64,000 bases of DNA from Leucobacter chromiisoli (GCF_016522505.1 NZ_JAEHOH010000010.1:124001-188000); one strand, 5' to 3'; counted from the stretch's first letter, positions 51,511-60,044 are shown. Numbers and translations are program-made. Notes: generated by a model not told the origin, from the sequence alone.

Positions 51511-53571
51511 ATGGAACAGCTCTTCAACCCCCGGAGCATCGCGGTCGTCGGCGCCTCGGCGAATCCGGCCGCCATCGGCGGGAAACCCATCTCGCAGCTC
51601 GTGAGCCACGGCTACGCCGGCGATATCTACCCCGTGAACCCCAACCGCGACGAGGTGCAGGGGCTGCGGTGCTATCCGTCAATCGATGAGGCGCCGGACG
51701 GCATCGACCTCGCGATCATCGCGGTGCCCGCCGCGGTCGTGCCCGGGGTGGTCGAGGCCTGCGGCCGCAGGGGGATCCCCTACGCGCTCGTGCTGAGCTC
51801 GGGCTTCGCCGACGCGGGCGGCGACGGAGTGCGGTTCCAGGAAGAACTGCGGCAGACCGCGGTCGCCTCGGGGGTGCGCGTGGTCGGCCCCAACTGCGTG
51901 GGCTTCATCAGCGCGGCCAACCGGGTGTACGCCGGCTTCGGGGCCTTCTTCGACTACGACTTCCAACCCGGCCCCGTCGGGTTCGTCACGCAGTCCGGCG
52001 GCGTGGGGGGATCCCTGCTCACCGTCGCCGATGAACAGGGCGTGCAGTTCGCCCACTTCGTGCACACCGGCAACGCCATGGACGTCGACATCGAGACCGT
52101 GCTCGACGCCTGGGTCGACGACCCAGCGGTGCGGGTGCTGGTGACCTACATCGAGGGCCTCGGGGACTCGGGCGAGTTCCCCCGCGTCGCGGGCCGCGCG
52201 CTCGAGGCGGGCAAGCCCCTCGTCGTGTGGAAGGCCGGCCAGTCGAGCGCGAGCGCCAGCGCGGTCGTCTCGCACACCGGGCGCATGGCGGGCGACATGG
52301 AGCGCTACCGCGCCGTGTTCGAGCGCTACGGGATCATCGAGGTCGACGACTCGGCCGACATGATCGACGTGCTCAAGATGGCGCAGAGCTCGCGGCGCCC
52401 GGCCGGTGGCCGCGTCGGTGTCATCTCGGTCTCGGGCGGCGCGGGCGTGGTCGCGGCCGACACCCTCGAGCGCATGGAGACGCTCGAGCTCGCCGAGTTC
52501 CCGGCAGCCGCGGTCGAACGGATCGCGGCCGAGCTGCCCGGCTTCGCGACCTCGGTCAATCCGGTCGACGTCACGGCGCAGATCTTCAACGACCCCGAGC
52601 TCTTCGAACGGGTCGTGGGCGTGCTCGCCGAGCACGAGGCGGTCGATCAGATTCTCGCCTGCGTCGCGTCGGTGCACAGCGCGGTCGGAGAGCGGGTGGC
52701 CCGGGCCATCGTCGACGCCGCCACCAGGCTCTCGGTGCCCATCGTCGTCTCCTGGTCGGCGCGCGACGAGCTCAACGGCGCGGCCTTCGAGCTGCTCGCC
52801 GAGGCCGGCATCCCCGTGTTCAAGAGCCCCGAGCGCGCGCTGAAGGCGATGGATCGCTACACCCGCTTCGCCGGCGCGGCGGTTGCCGGGGCCGCCGCGC
52901 CGCAGCCCGCGGCCGAGCGGGGCCGCGACTGGGCGCGCACGGTCGAGTTCGACGTGCTCGAGGAGCTGCGCTCGCGCGGCGTGGCCGTGCCCGAGCAGCG
53001 CCTCGTGCAGAACGCCGACGAGGCCGCCCGGGCGGCCGAGGAGATCGGGTTCCCCGTGGTGGTGAAGCTGCAGTCGCCCGACGTGCCGCACAAGGCGGCG
53101 GTCGACGCCATCCGACTCGGCGTGCAGAGCACTCGTGCGGTGCGCGAGGCGGCCGATCACCTGGCGGCGCTCGCGACCGGGAGGCCCGAGGACGAGATGC
53201 GCGGCATGCTCGTGCAGGGCATGGCCGAGCGGGGCACCGAGCTCATCATCGGTTACCTGAGGGATCGCTCGCTCGGCGGCTTCCTGCTGCTCGGCCGCGG
53301 CGGCTCCGGCGTCGAGGAGATGGGCGACCGGGTGCTCGTGCCCACCCCGATCTCGAAAGAGGAGGTGCTCGAGGCGCTCGGCAGGCTCGCCGTGGTGAGC
53401 GAGGCTCGGCTCGGCGAGACCGCTCTCGGCGCCGTGGCCGACATCGCCGGGGTGCTGCAGAGCATCGCCGCGGAGGCGAGCGCAGACCTCGAGGAGATCG
53501 AGGTGAACCCGGTCATCGTCAGGGGCGACACGGTCACGGCCGTCGACGCGCTCGCCATTCAGCAGGGCTGA
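51511..53571 (+). CDS. NDP-forming acyl-CoA synthetase, CoA-binding domain first
   Basis: A 686-aa acyl-CoA synthetase. Order: CoA-binding Rossmann domain (residues 1-135; IAVVGASANPAAIGGKP, VVGPNCVGF), ligase-CoA domains with the phosphohistidine His255 in SHTGRMAGD, then C-terminal ATP-grasp (about 470-686; FPVVVKLQSPDVPHKAAVDAI, EIEVNPVIV). It makes a CoA thioester from a free acid. It lies 33 nt after the thiolase-like gene and 52 nt before the biotin carrier gene, so its product is probably a substrate for one of them. The order is opposite to the paralogue at 16064. Confidence 0.92.
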   Translation: MEQLFNPRSIAVVGASANPAAIGGKPISQLVSHGYAGDIYPVNPNRDEVQGLRCYPSIDEAPDGIDLAIIAVPAAVVPGVVEACGRRGIPYALVLSSGFADAGGDGVRFQEELRQTAVASGVRVVGPNCVGFISAANRVYAGFGAFFDYDFQPGPVGFVTQSGGVGGSLLTVADEQGVQFAHFVHTGNAMDVDIETVLDAWVDDPAVRVLVTYIEGLGDSGEFPRVAGRALEAGKPLVVWKAGQSSASASAVVSHTGRMAGDMERYRAVFERYGIIEVDDSADMIDVLKMAQSSRRPAGGRVGVISVSGGAGVVAADTLERMETLELAEFPAAAVERIAAELPGFATSVNPVDVTAQIFNDPELFERVVGVLAEHEAVDQILACVASVHSAVGERVARAIVDAATRLSVPIVVSWSARDELNGAAFELLAEAGIPVFKSPERALKAMDRYTRFAGAAVAGAAAPQPAAERGRDWARTVEFDVLEELRSRGVAVPEQRLVQNADEAARAAEEIGFPVVVKLQSPDVPHKAAVDAIRLGVQSTRAVREAADHLAALATGRPEDEMRGMLVQGMAERGTELIIGYLRDRSLGGFLLLGRGGSGVEEMGDRVLVPTPISKEEVLEALGRLAVVSEARLGETALGAVADIAGVLQSIAAEASADLEEIEVNPVIVRGDTVTAVDALAIQQG

Positions 53572-53623
53572 TCGCCGCATCCGGCATCACGCAACGGGAA
53601 CAACAGAGAAGGTAAGGAACATC

Positions 53624-54178
53624 ATGGAGAAGCAGGTGCTGTCTTTCCAGGAGCTGGATAACATCCTGAGGCTGCTCGACGCCTCGCCGCGCTCGGGGAC
53701 CTTCGAGATACGGGTGGGAGATCTCAAGCTCAAGGTCGCCAAGGGCGACGAGAATGCGGCGGCCGCGGTCCCAGCTCCCGCCGCTGCCGCCCCGGCGGCC
53801 CCGGTCGCGGCGCCGGCGCCGGCGACCGATCCTGCTCCCACCGCCGCGCCTGCCGCCCGGGAGCCCGAGCCCGCCCCTGAGCCCGCTGCCGCGCCGGCTG
53901 CTGCGGCGCCCGCCATCGAGAGCGGCCACACCGTCCGCTCGCCCATGACGGGCGTGTTCTACCGGCAGCCCTCGCCCGACGCCCCGCCCTTCGCCGCCGA
54001 GGGGCAGCGGGTGGAGGCGGGCGATGACCTCGCCATCATCGAGGTGATGAAGCTGATGAACCGCCTCTCGTCGCCCGTCAGCGGCACGGTCAGGCAGGTG
54101 TGCGCCGAGAACGAGCAGCTGGTCGAGAACGGCGCGCCGCTGTTCGTCATCGAGCCCGACGAAGCGGGTGACCAGTGA
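53624..54178 (+). CDS. biotin carboxyl carrier protein (AccB-like)
   Basis: A 184-aa biotin carrier. An N-terminal AccB-like helical motif (LSFQELDNILRLLDASPRSGTFEIR) is followed by an about 55-residue Ala/Pro-rich flexible linker, then a biotinyl domain (SPMTGVFYRQPSPDAPPF; IIEVMKLMN with biotinylated Lys143). It shuttles carboxybiotin between the carboxylase and the carboxyltransferase encoded next. GTGA overlap with the biotin carboxylase gene. EVMKLMN, like acetyl-CoA carboxylase carriers, replaces the AMKM of pyruvate carboxylase. Confidence 0.94.
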   Translation: MEKQVLSFQELDNILRLLDASPRSGTFEIRVGDLKLKVAKGDENAAAAVPAPAAAAPAAPVAAPAPATDPAPTAAPAAREPEPAPEPAAAPAAAAPAIESGHTVRSPMTGVFYRQPSPDAPPFAAEGQRVEAGDDLAIIEVMKLMNRLSSPVSGTVRQVCAENEQLVENGAPLFVIEPDEAGDQ

Positions 54179-55578
54179 TCTCGCGAGTGCTGGTGGCGAA
54201 CCGCGGCGAGATCGCGGTCCGCATCCTCCGAGCCTGCCAGGAGCTCGGGCTCGAGACGGTCGCGGTGTACTCCGAGGCCGACGCGGACGCCCGGCACGTC
54301 GCGATGGCGGATCGTGCGGTGCGCATCGGGGGCCCGCGACCGGGCGAGAGCTACCTCCGCGCCGAGACCCTCGTGCAGGTAGCGCTCGCGGTGGGAGCCG
54401 ACGCCATCCATCCCGGCTACGGCTTCCTTGCGGAGAGCGCGCACCTCGCCCGGCTCTGCGCCGACAGCGGAGTCACCTTCGTCGGCCCCTCCGCCGAGAT
54501 CATCGACCGGCTCGGCGACAAGGTGAACGCTCGCCGCATCGCGGTCGAGGCCGGGGTTCCCGTGGTCGAGGGCACGGGAGACCGCGCGGCATCGGTCGAG
54601 GATCTGCTGGAGCTCGGCGAGCGGCAGGGGTATCCGATCCTCGTCAAGGCCGCAGCGGGCGGAGGCGGTCGCGGCATGCGCATCATCCGGGACGCGGACG
54701 AGGTGCGGGGCAACCTCGAGGATGCCCAGCGCGAGGCACTCGCCGCCTTCGGCTCCGACGTCATCTTCGGCGAGTGCTACCTCGAGCGCATCCGGCACAT
54801 CGAGGTGCAGGTCGTCGGCGACCACGGCGGCGACGTCGTCCACGTCGGGACGCGCGACTGCAGCGTGCAGCGCAGATACCAGAAGATCGTCGAGGAGGGC
54901 CCGGCGACGGCCATCAGCCCGGAGCTGAGGGCGCGCATCGAGGAGGACGCGGTGCGCCTCGTCGGGTCGATCGGCTACGTCGGCGCGGGCACCGTGGAGT
55001 TCGTCGTCGACCTGAACCGCGGCACCCACCACTTCATCGAGATGAACACGCGCATCCAGGTCGAGCACCCGGTCAGCGAGATGGTCTCGGACATCGACCT
55101 CGTGCGCGAGCAACTGTGGGTCGCCGACCCGGAGCACCGTCTGAGCTTCGCGCAGAGCGACGTGCTGCTGCGCGGCGTGGCGATCGAGCTCCGCATCAAC
55201 GCCGAGGACGCGCGCAACGGCATGATGCCGTCGCCGGGCAGGATCACCGGCCTGCAGCTTCCTGGCGGCCCGGGCGTGCGCGTCGACACGCACTGCACGG
55301 TGGGGGCGATGATCTCGCCCTACTACGACTCCATGATCGCGAAGATCATCGTGCACGACCGCGACCGGGACGCCGCGCGCCGGCGCGCGATCCGCGCCCT
55401 CTCCGAGACTCACATCGACGGAGTGACCACCAACATCCCGTTCCTGCTCGGCGTGCTCGAGCATGCGAACTACGAAGCGAACCTCTTCCACACCAAGTGG
55501 CTGGAGGAGCAGATGCCCTCGATCCTGCAGGTTCTGGAGTCGGCGACTCCGCAGGGCGAGGCGAGAGGAGACCTGTGA
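54175..55578 (+). CDS. biotin carboxylase subunit
   Basis: A 467-aa ATP-grasp biotin carboxylase. VLVANRGEIAVRILRACQELG at the start, the glycine-rich KAAAGGGGRGMR, HIEVQVVGD, RDCSVQRRYQKIVEEGPA, and EMNTRIQVEHPVSEMV with the catalytic Arg and Glu are all present, followed by the C-terminal GMMPSPGRIT and DSMIAKIIVH. It carboxylates the biotin of the preceding carrier with ATP and bicarbonate. GTG start; one-base overlap with the carboxyltransferase gene. Confidence 0.95.
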   Translation: MISRVLVANRGEIAVRILRACQELGLETVAVYSEADADARHVAMADRAVRIGGPRPGESYLRAETLVQVALAVGADAIHPGYGFLAESAHLARLCADSGVTFVGPSAEIIDRLGDKVNARRIAVEAGVPVVEGTGDRAASVEDLLELGERQGYPILVKAAAGGGGRGMRIIRDADEVRGNLEDAQREALAAFGSDVIFGECYLERIRHIEVQVVGDHGGDVVHVGTRDCSVQRRYQKIVEEGPATAISPELRARIEEDAVRLVGSIGYVGAGTVEFVVDLNRGTHHFIEMNTRIQVEHPVSEMVSDIDLVREQLWVADPEHRLSFAQSDVLLRGVAIELRINAEDARNGMMPSPGRITGLQLPGGPGVRVDTHCTVGAMISPYYDSMIAKIIVHDRDRDAARRRAIRALSETHIDGVTTNIPFLLGVLEHANYEANLFHTKWLEEQMPSILQVLESATPQGEARGDL

Positions 55579-57050
55579 TGTCGCGCAAGATCAAGCTCGA
55601 AGACATCTCCATCCGCGACGGGGCGCAGTGCCTCTGGGCGACCCGGCTCGCCACTGATGAGATCGTCCCGATCGCCGAGACCATGGGCCGCGCGGGCTTC
55701 GACATCATCGACGTCACCGGGGGCGCCGCGATCGATACGAGCATCATCTACCTGAGGGAGAACCCGTTCGACCGCATCCGGATCCTGCGCGAGCTGATGC
55801 CGGACTCGCGGCTGAACTTCAACACCCGGGGTCAGAGCGTCTTCCGGTGGACGCAGTACCCCGACGACGTCGCAGAGCTCGCCTTGCGGGTGTTCGGCAA
55901 GGCGGGCATCGATTCGGTGATGCTCTTCGACCCGCTCAACGACATGCGCAACCTCGAGTTCTCCTGCCGAGCGGCGAAGAACCTGGGCATGTACACGATC
56001 GGCTCGGTCACCTACACGATCAGCCCGTACCACACCGACGAGCACTTCGTGGAGAAGGCGAAGGAGCTCGTTGCGATGGGCGTCGACGCGGTCTCGCTGA
56101 AGGACCCCTCCGGGCTGCTCGTGCCCGAGCGCGCGCAGTCGCTCATCAGGAAGTTCCGCGAGGTGCTGAACGGGCAGGCGCTGCAGCTGCACTGTCACAC
56201 CTCGACCGGCACCGGGCCCGATGTGCACCGTGCCGCGATGGATCTCGGTGATCTGACCCCGGATGTCTTCCACGGGGCTGTGCCGCCGTTCGCCTGGGGC
56301 ACCTCCCACCCCTCCCACGAGTTCCTCATCGACAACCTCGAGGAGCGGGGCTTCACCGTCGACATCGATCGCGAGGCGGTGCGGGAGATGGAGGCCTACT
56401 TCACCGGCCTCGCCCGTCGCCGCGGAATGCCGACGAGCCACGAGGTGCCCGACGACCCGGCGATGCTGGTGCACCAGGTGCCCGGCGGGATGCTCGCCAA
56501 CCTGCAGCGGCAGCTGACCGAGCAGGGGATGGCGGATCGGCTCCCCGAGGTGCTCGACGAGGTGAGCCGCGTCCGCCTCGACCTCGGCTACCCGCTGCTC
56601 GTCAGCCCGATGGCGCAGTACGTCGGCATCCAGGCCGTGCTCAACGTGGTGACCGGCGACCGCTATGCGATGGTGCCCGACGAGGTGCGCAGCTACCTGC
56701 TCGGCTACTACGGCGCGACGCCCGGGCCGGTCGATCCCGACGTGCTCGACCGGGTCATCGGCGATGCCGAGCCCATCACCCGGCGACCGGGCGAGGTGCT
56801 CGAGCCGATGGTCGAGCGCTTCGCGGCCGAGAACGGGCCGTTCGAGAGTGACGAGGCGCTCGCGCTCGCCATCTTCTATTCGAAGACCGACCTCGAGAAG
56901 TGGAACTGCAAGGACTGGGACGGGTACCGCGCGACGCCCAGGAACGCGCTCGGCGTGCTGCTCGACACGGTCGCCCGCGATCCGCGCATCCGATCCTTCC
57001 GCTTCGAGCGGCCCGGCGCGCGCACGGTCGTCAGCTTCAACGAGAACTAA
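55578..57050 (+). CDS. carboxyltransferase subunit of pyruvate/oxaloacetate (transcarboxylase 5S) type
   Basis: A 490-aa TIM-barrel carboxyltransferase. Metal and active-site residues are present: Asp14 and Gln17 in RDGAQ (family RDGHQ/RDAHQ), Arg84 in NTRGQS, FDPLNDMRNL, Lys175 in SLKDPSG, His205/His207 in LHCHTSTG and Thr242 in GTSHP. The segment before the Thr (GAVPPFAWGT) differs from the SSMS seen in oxaloacetate decarboxylase and pyruvate carboxylase, implying another substrate. No OadB-type membrane subunit is nearby, so a sodium pump is unlikely. It probably carboxylates, or transfers carboxyl to, a 2-oxo acid-like molecule. Confidence 0.9.
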   Translation: MSRKIKLEDISIRDGAQCLWATRLATDEIVPIAETMGRAGFDIIDVTGGAAIDTSIIYLRENPFDRIRILRELMPDSRLNFNTRGQSVFRWTQYPDDVAELALRVFGKAGIDSVMLFDPLNDMRNLEFSCRAAKNLGMYTIGSVTYTISPYHTDEHFVEKAKELVAMGVDAVSLKDPSGLLVPERAQSLIRKFREVLNGQALQLHCHTSTGTGPDVHRAAMDLGDLTPDVFHGAVPPFAWGTSHPSHEFLIDNLEERGFTVDIDREAVREMEAYFTGLARRRGMPTSHEVPDDPAMLVHQVPGGMLANLQRQLTEQGMADRLPEVLDEVSRVRLDLGYPLLVSPMAQYVGIQAVLNVVTGDRYAMVPDEVRSYLLGYYGATPGPVDPDVLDRVIGDAEPITRRPGEVLEPMVERFAAENGPFESDEALALAIFYSKTDLEKWNCKDWDGYRATPRNALGVLLDTVARDPRIRSFRFERPGARTVVSFNEN

Positions 57051-57060
57051 GGAGAGACAG

Positions 57061-57888
57061 ATGAACAGCAGCAGCACCCCGAGGATGCCGGTCGATTACG
57101 AGGCGGCCGGCGCGCTCGCCGGGCTCTTCCGCCTCGACGGCCGCAAGGTCGTGGTGCTCGGCGCCGCCGGCGGCATCGGGCAGACCGTCGCCGTGGGCCT
57201 CGCCGCCTTCGGCGCGCACATCGTCGCCGTCGACCGCTCGGACGAGCTCGCGGAGTCGGCCGCCGAAGCGATCGGCGCCGCCGGCGGCAGCGTCGAGGCG
57301 CAGGCGTGCGACATGATGGACTCGTCGTCGATCGCGGCGCTCGTCGAGGCGCACTCCGACGCCGAGTCGGTCGTCATCATGCCCGCCGCGCTTGTGCGCA
57401 AGCGGCTCATCGACCAGACCGAGGAGGAGATCGACTTCCAGCTCGCCCTCAACATCAAGTACACCCTGCTGATCGCCCGGGGCTTCGCCGCGAAGATGGC
57501 GGAGCGCGGTCACGGCAGCATCGTCGCCATGTCGTCGGTGCGCGCGCAGGTGGTCGAGACGCACTCGGGCATGTACTCCGCCTCGAAGGCCGCGCTGATC
57601 CTCATGATGAAGTCGCTCGCGCTCGAGTTCGGCGCCGAGGGCGTGCGCTTCAACACCATCGCCCCGTCTCCCGTCGCGACGCCGCTCACGGCCGACGTCC
57701 GCGCGAAGCAGGAGTGGGTCGACCAGGTCTCCGAGCGCTCGCTGCTGAAGCGCTGGGCTCAGCCGGCCGATTTCGTCGGCCCGGTGGTGTTCCTGGTGTC
57801 GGACGCCTCGGCGTTCATCACCGGCGCGGACATCGTCGTCGACGGGGGATGGACCTCGACGGACGGGATGGCCCGGGCCGAATCGTAG
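57061..57888 (+). CDS. SDR family oxidoreductase
   Basis: A 275-aa classical SDR: cofactor loop GAAGGIG (residues 34-40), Ser158/159, Tyr172 and Lys176 in YSASK, and a C-terminal DIVVDGGWTSTDG. The usual NNAG is replaced by MPAA (107-110), a divergence seen in some members. An Asp at the end of the second strand (AVDRS) suggests NAD preference. GGAGAG lies just before the ATG. Ten nt after the carboxyltransferase gene, it likely oxidises or reduces a keto/hydroxy intermediate of this pathway. Confidence 0.9.
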   Translation: MNSSSTPRMPVDYEAAGALAGLFRLDGRKVVVLGAAGGIGQTVAVGLAAFGAHIVAVDRSDELAESAAEAIGAAGGSVEAQACDMMDSSSIAALVEAHSDAESVVIMPAALVRKRLIDQTEEEIDFQLALNIKYTLLIARGFAAKMAERGHGSIVAMSSVRAQVVETHSGMYSASKAALILMMKSLALEFGAEGVRFNTIAPSPVATPLTADVRAKQEWVDQVSERSLLKRWAQPADFVGPVVFLVSDASAFITGADIVVDGGWTSTDGMARAES

Positions 57889-57947
57889 GAAGGCCCCGAT
57901 CCCGGGGTGACAGGCACATCGATCACCATCAACGAGGAGGCATGCAC

Positions 57948-59033
57948 ATGCATGGATCGAGAAGAGCAAGGATCGCCGCGGGCCTGGGCGCCGTCGTCCT
58001 GGGCGCCGCCGGGCTGATGGCCTGCTCGTCGTCCCCGGACACCGCGGACGGCGGTGGCGCCGACGGCGCCGAGGAGCTGATCACGATTCGGATCGGGCTC
58101 CCGGTCTCGAACTACTGGCCCGGCTACCTGGCGCGCGACGAGGGACTGTTCGAGGCGGCGGGCCTGAAAGCCGAGTACATCAGCTTCACGAGCGGAGCGC
58201 CGCTGATCGCGGCGCTCGACAGCGGCAGCATCGATGCCGTGTACACCGGCCTCGCGACGCTCTTCGCGGTGAACCAGGGCGTCGAGCTCGAGTACGTGCT
58301 GACGCCCCTGGACTCCTCGAGCCAGGAGGGGCTCGTGGTGCCGGAGGGCAGCCCGATCACCTCCTACGAGGATCTGCGGCCGGGCATGGTGGTCGGCGCG
58401 CCGACCGCCACCTGCGGCCACATCTCGGCTGTGAGCGCCATCGACGCCGCCGGCCTCACCACCGATGAGGTCGTGATCTCGAACCTCGATCCGACCGTCA
58501 TGAGCGGAGCGCTGACGAACAACGAGGTCGACGGGGTCTTCATCTGGGGGCCCTGGAACCTCGCGCTCGAGACCGAGGGCAACAAGATCGTGAACTTCGA
58601 CCCCGACTACCAGGAGGGGGTCGGGCTCTGCCCGACGAACATCGCGATCCGCCCGGCCTTCGAGAAGGAGCACCCCGGCGCGGCCTGCCGCATGATCGAC
58701 GGCCACGCCCGGGCGATCGAGATGGGTCTCACCGACCGAGAGGCCGCGGCGCGCACATTGGAGACCGAATTGGGTATCTCGCCCGAGGTCGCTCTCAAGA
58801 CGGTGGACACGCTGCGCATCCCGAGCATCGAGGAGCAGGCTGAGGAGGATTCGCCGTTCTCCATCGTGGACCCGGACGGCGGGCTCGCGGCGCAGCTCTC
58901 CGATGCGAGCGAGGTCCTCGAGACCACGGGCGTGTTCGAGCAGTCGCTCTCGAACAGCGACGTGTTCTCGATGATCAACTCCGCGCCTCTGCACGACTAC
59001 CTCGACGACGGCACCTGCAACCTGTCGAGCTGA
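57948..59033 (+). CDS. ABC substrate-binding lipoprotein 3 (NMT1/SsuA-like)
   Basis: A 361-aa receptor with a signal peptide and lipobox LMAC. The fold is that of receptors 1 and 2 but more distant: LPVSNYWPGYLARDEGLFEAAGL, FTSGAPLIAALDSGSIDAVYTGLATLFAVN, GVFIWGPWNLAL, and GLCPTNIA carrying the same conserved Cys. The second ATG (57948) is chosen, 7 nt after GAGGAGG. Last gene of the operon, 59 nt after the SDR gene and 4 nt before a long hairpin. A third receptor for one permease/ATPase pair is unusual. Confidence 0.9.
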   Translation: MHGSRRARIAAGLGAVVLGAAGLMACSSSPDTADGGGADGAEELITIRIGLPVSNYWPGYLARDEGLFEAAGLKAEYISFTSGAPLIAALDSGSIDAVYTGLATLFAVNQGVELEYVLTPLDSSSQEGLVVPEGSPITSYEDLRPGMVVGAPTATCGHISAVSAIDAAGLTTDEVVISNLDPTVMSGALTNNEVDGVFIWGPWNLALETEGNKIVNFDPDYQEGVGLCPTNIAIRPAFEKEHPGAACRMIDGHARAIEMGLTDREAAARTLETELGISPEVALKTVDTLRIPSIEEQAEEDSPFSIVDPDGGLAAQLSDASEVLETTGVFEQSLSNSDVFSMINSAPLHDYLDDGTCNLSS

Positions 59034-59037
59034 GGAT

Positions 59038-59075
59038 CGCCGGGACGACCGCCTCCCCGAGCGGTCGTCCCGGCG
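59038..59075 (+). terminator. hairpin terminator of the ABC/carboxylase operon
   Basis: CGCCGGGACGACCGC (59038-59052) and its exact complement (59061-59075) form a 15-bp stem with an 8-nt loop, directly after the stop codon of receptor 3. There is no T-run. Confidence 0.75.
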
Positions 59076-59101
59076 GGAGAACGGGTTCGGGGGCCGAGAA
59101 A

Positions 59102-59117
59102 CCATTGGGTACAATGG
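59102..59117 (+). promoter_or_regulatory. palindromic GntR site overlapping a -10 element
   Basis: CCATTG-GGTA-CAATGG is an inverted repeat 52 bp before the GntR gene start, and the TACAAT within it (59110-59115) is a good -10 element. The same GGGTACAAT word occurs at 60033-60041, before the EthD-CHR operon, supporting a shared operator. Confidence 0.5.
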
Positions 59118-59168
59118 CCTCACTCGGGTGGGCAGACAGCTGAGTCGTATTCGGAGAGGGAGTGCCGC

Positions 59169-59963
59169 GTGGCCAGTGACCGCAACGGGGGGCTTGCCGA
59201 GATCGAGCGCGACAGCCACGAGGCCGTCTACATGCAGCTCGCGCGTCACCTGATCTCCGAGGCGGAGCAGGCGAGCCCCGGCGATCGGTTCCCCACCGAG
59301 GAGGAGCTGATCGAGGCGTACGGCCTCAGCCGCACCACGGTGCGGCGGGCCGTGCAGCTGGTAGTGGATCAGGGGCTCCTCATCCGCAGGCAGGGCAAGG
59401 GCACCTTCGTCACGGGCTCGCGCCCGATCCAGTCCGCGACCAAGCTCGTCCCCTTCGTCGAGTCGTTCACGGTCGCGGGCATCCGGCCCACCGTGCGGTT
59501 GCGCGAGTTCACCTGGATCCACGACTTGGAGGCGGTGCCCGCCGCGATCCGCGACAAGAGCACCAGCTTCCTCCTCGTGCGACGGATCTACGAGTCGGAG
59601 GGCACGCCGCTCGCCGTCGCAGAGATCTACATGCCGCGCGAGATCGGCGCGGGCGTGACACTGGCGGAGATCGAGCAGCACCCGGTCTACCAGGTGCTGC
59701 AGGAGAGCCTCGGCCAGGAGCTGCGAGAGGCTCAGCTGAGGGTGACGATGCAGGAGCCGCCGGAGCACATCGCCACGATGCTCGGCGCCGAGGATCTGCT
59801 CTACGTGCCGCGGCTCGAGCGGTTCACCGAGGGGGCCCGCGGCGATTTCCTCGAGTACACGGTCACCTACATCCACCCCGACGCCTTCGAGCTCACGGCG
59901 GACGTGGCGGCCGAGCTGCCGCCCGAGATCTCGTACACGTTCGACACCGGCGGCGTGCAGTAG
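59169..59963 (+). CDS. GntR-family regulator with UTRA sensor domain
   Basis: A 264-aa HutC-subfamily regulator. The winged HTH spans about residues 16-80 (AVYMQLARHLISEAEQASPGDRFPTEEELIEAYGLSRTTVRRAVQLVVDQGLLIRRQGKGTFV), and a UTRA ligand domain follows (ATKLVPFVESFTVAG; FLLVRRIYESEGTPLAVAEIYMP). GTG at 59169 has GGGAG 8 nt upstream. It sits between the carboxylase operon and the EthD-CHR-TauE operon. Probably a repressor released by the pathway acid or an intermediate. Confidence 0.92.
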   Translation: MASDRNGGLAEIERDSHEAVYMQLARHLISEAEQASPGDRFPTEEELIEAYGLSRTTVRRAVQLVVDQGLLIRRQGKGTFVTGSRPIQSATKLVPFVESFTVAGIRPTVRLREFTWIHDLEAVPAAIRDKSTSFLLVRRIYESEGTPLAVAEIYMPREIGAGVTLAEIEQHPVYQVLQESLGQELREAQLRVTMQEPPEHIATMLGAEDLLYVPRLERFTEGARGDFLEYTVTYIHPDAFELTADVAAELPPEISYTFDTGGVQ

Positions 59964-60032
59964 CGCGTCTCGCCACCTCGATCCACTGCGCCCTCGGGTG
60001 CACAATTCGTGCTTTATTATTCACATTTTCAT

Positions 60033-60044
60033 GGGTACAATTGG
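60033..60044 (+). promoter_or_regulatory. probable GntR site / -10 region of the EthD-CHR-TauE operon
   Basis: GGGTACAATTGG repeats the core seen before the GntR gene. TACAAT (60036-60041) with TTTATT (60013-60018) 17 nt upstream can be read as a promoter. The 179-bp gap 59964-60142 is AT-rich here and contains no gene. Confidence 0.45.

Noticed and set aside
53624-57050. Sodium-pumping oxaloacetate decarboxylase
   Set aside because: No beta (OadB) or gamma membrane subunit is present, and the biotin carboxylase gene argues for ATP-driven carboxylation.
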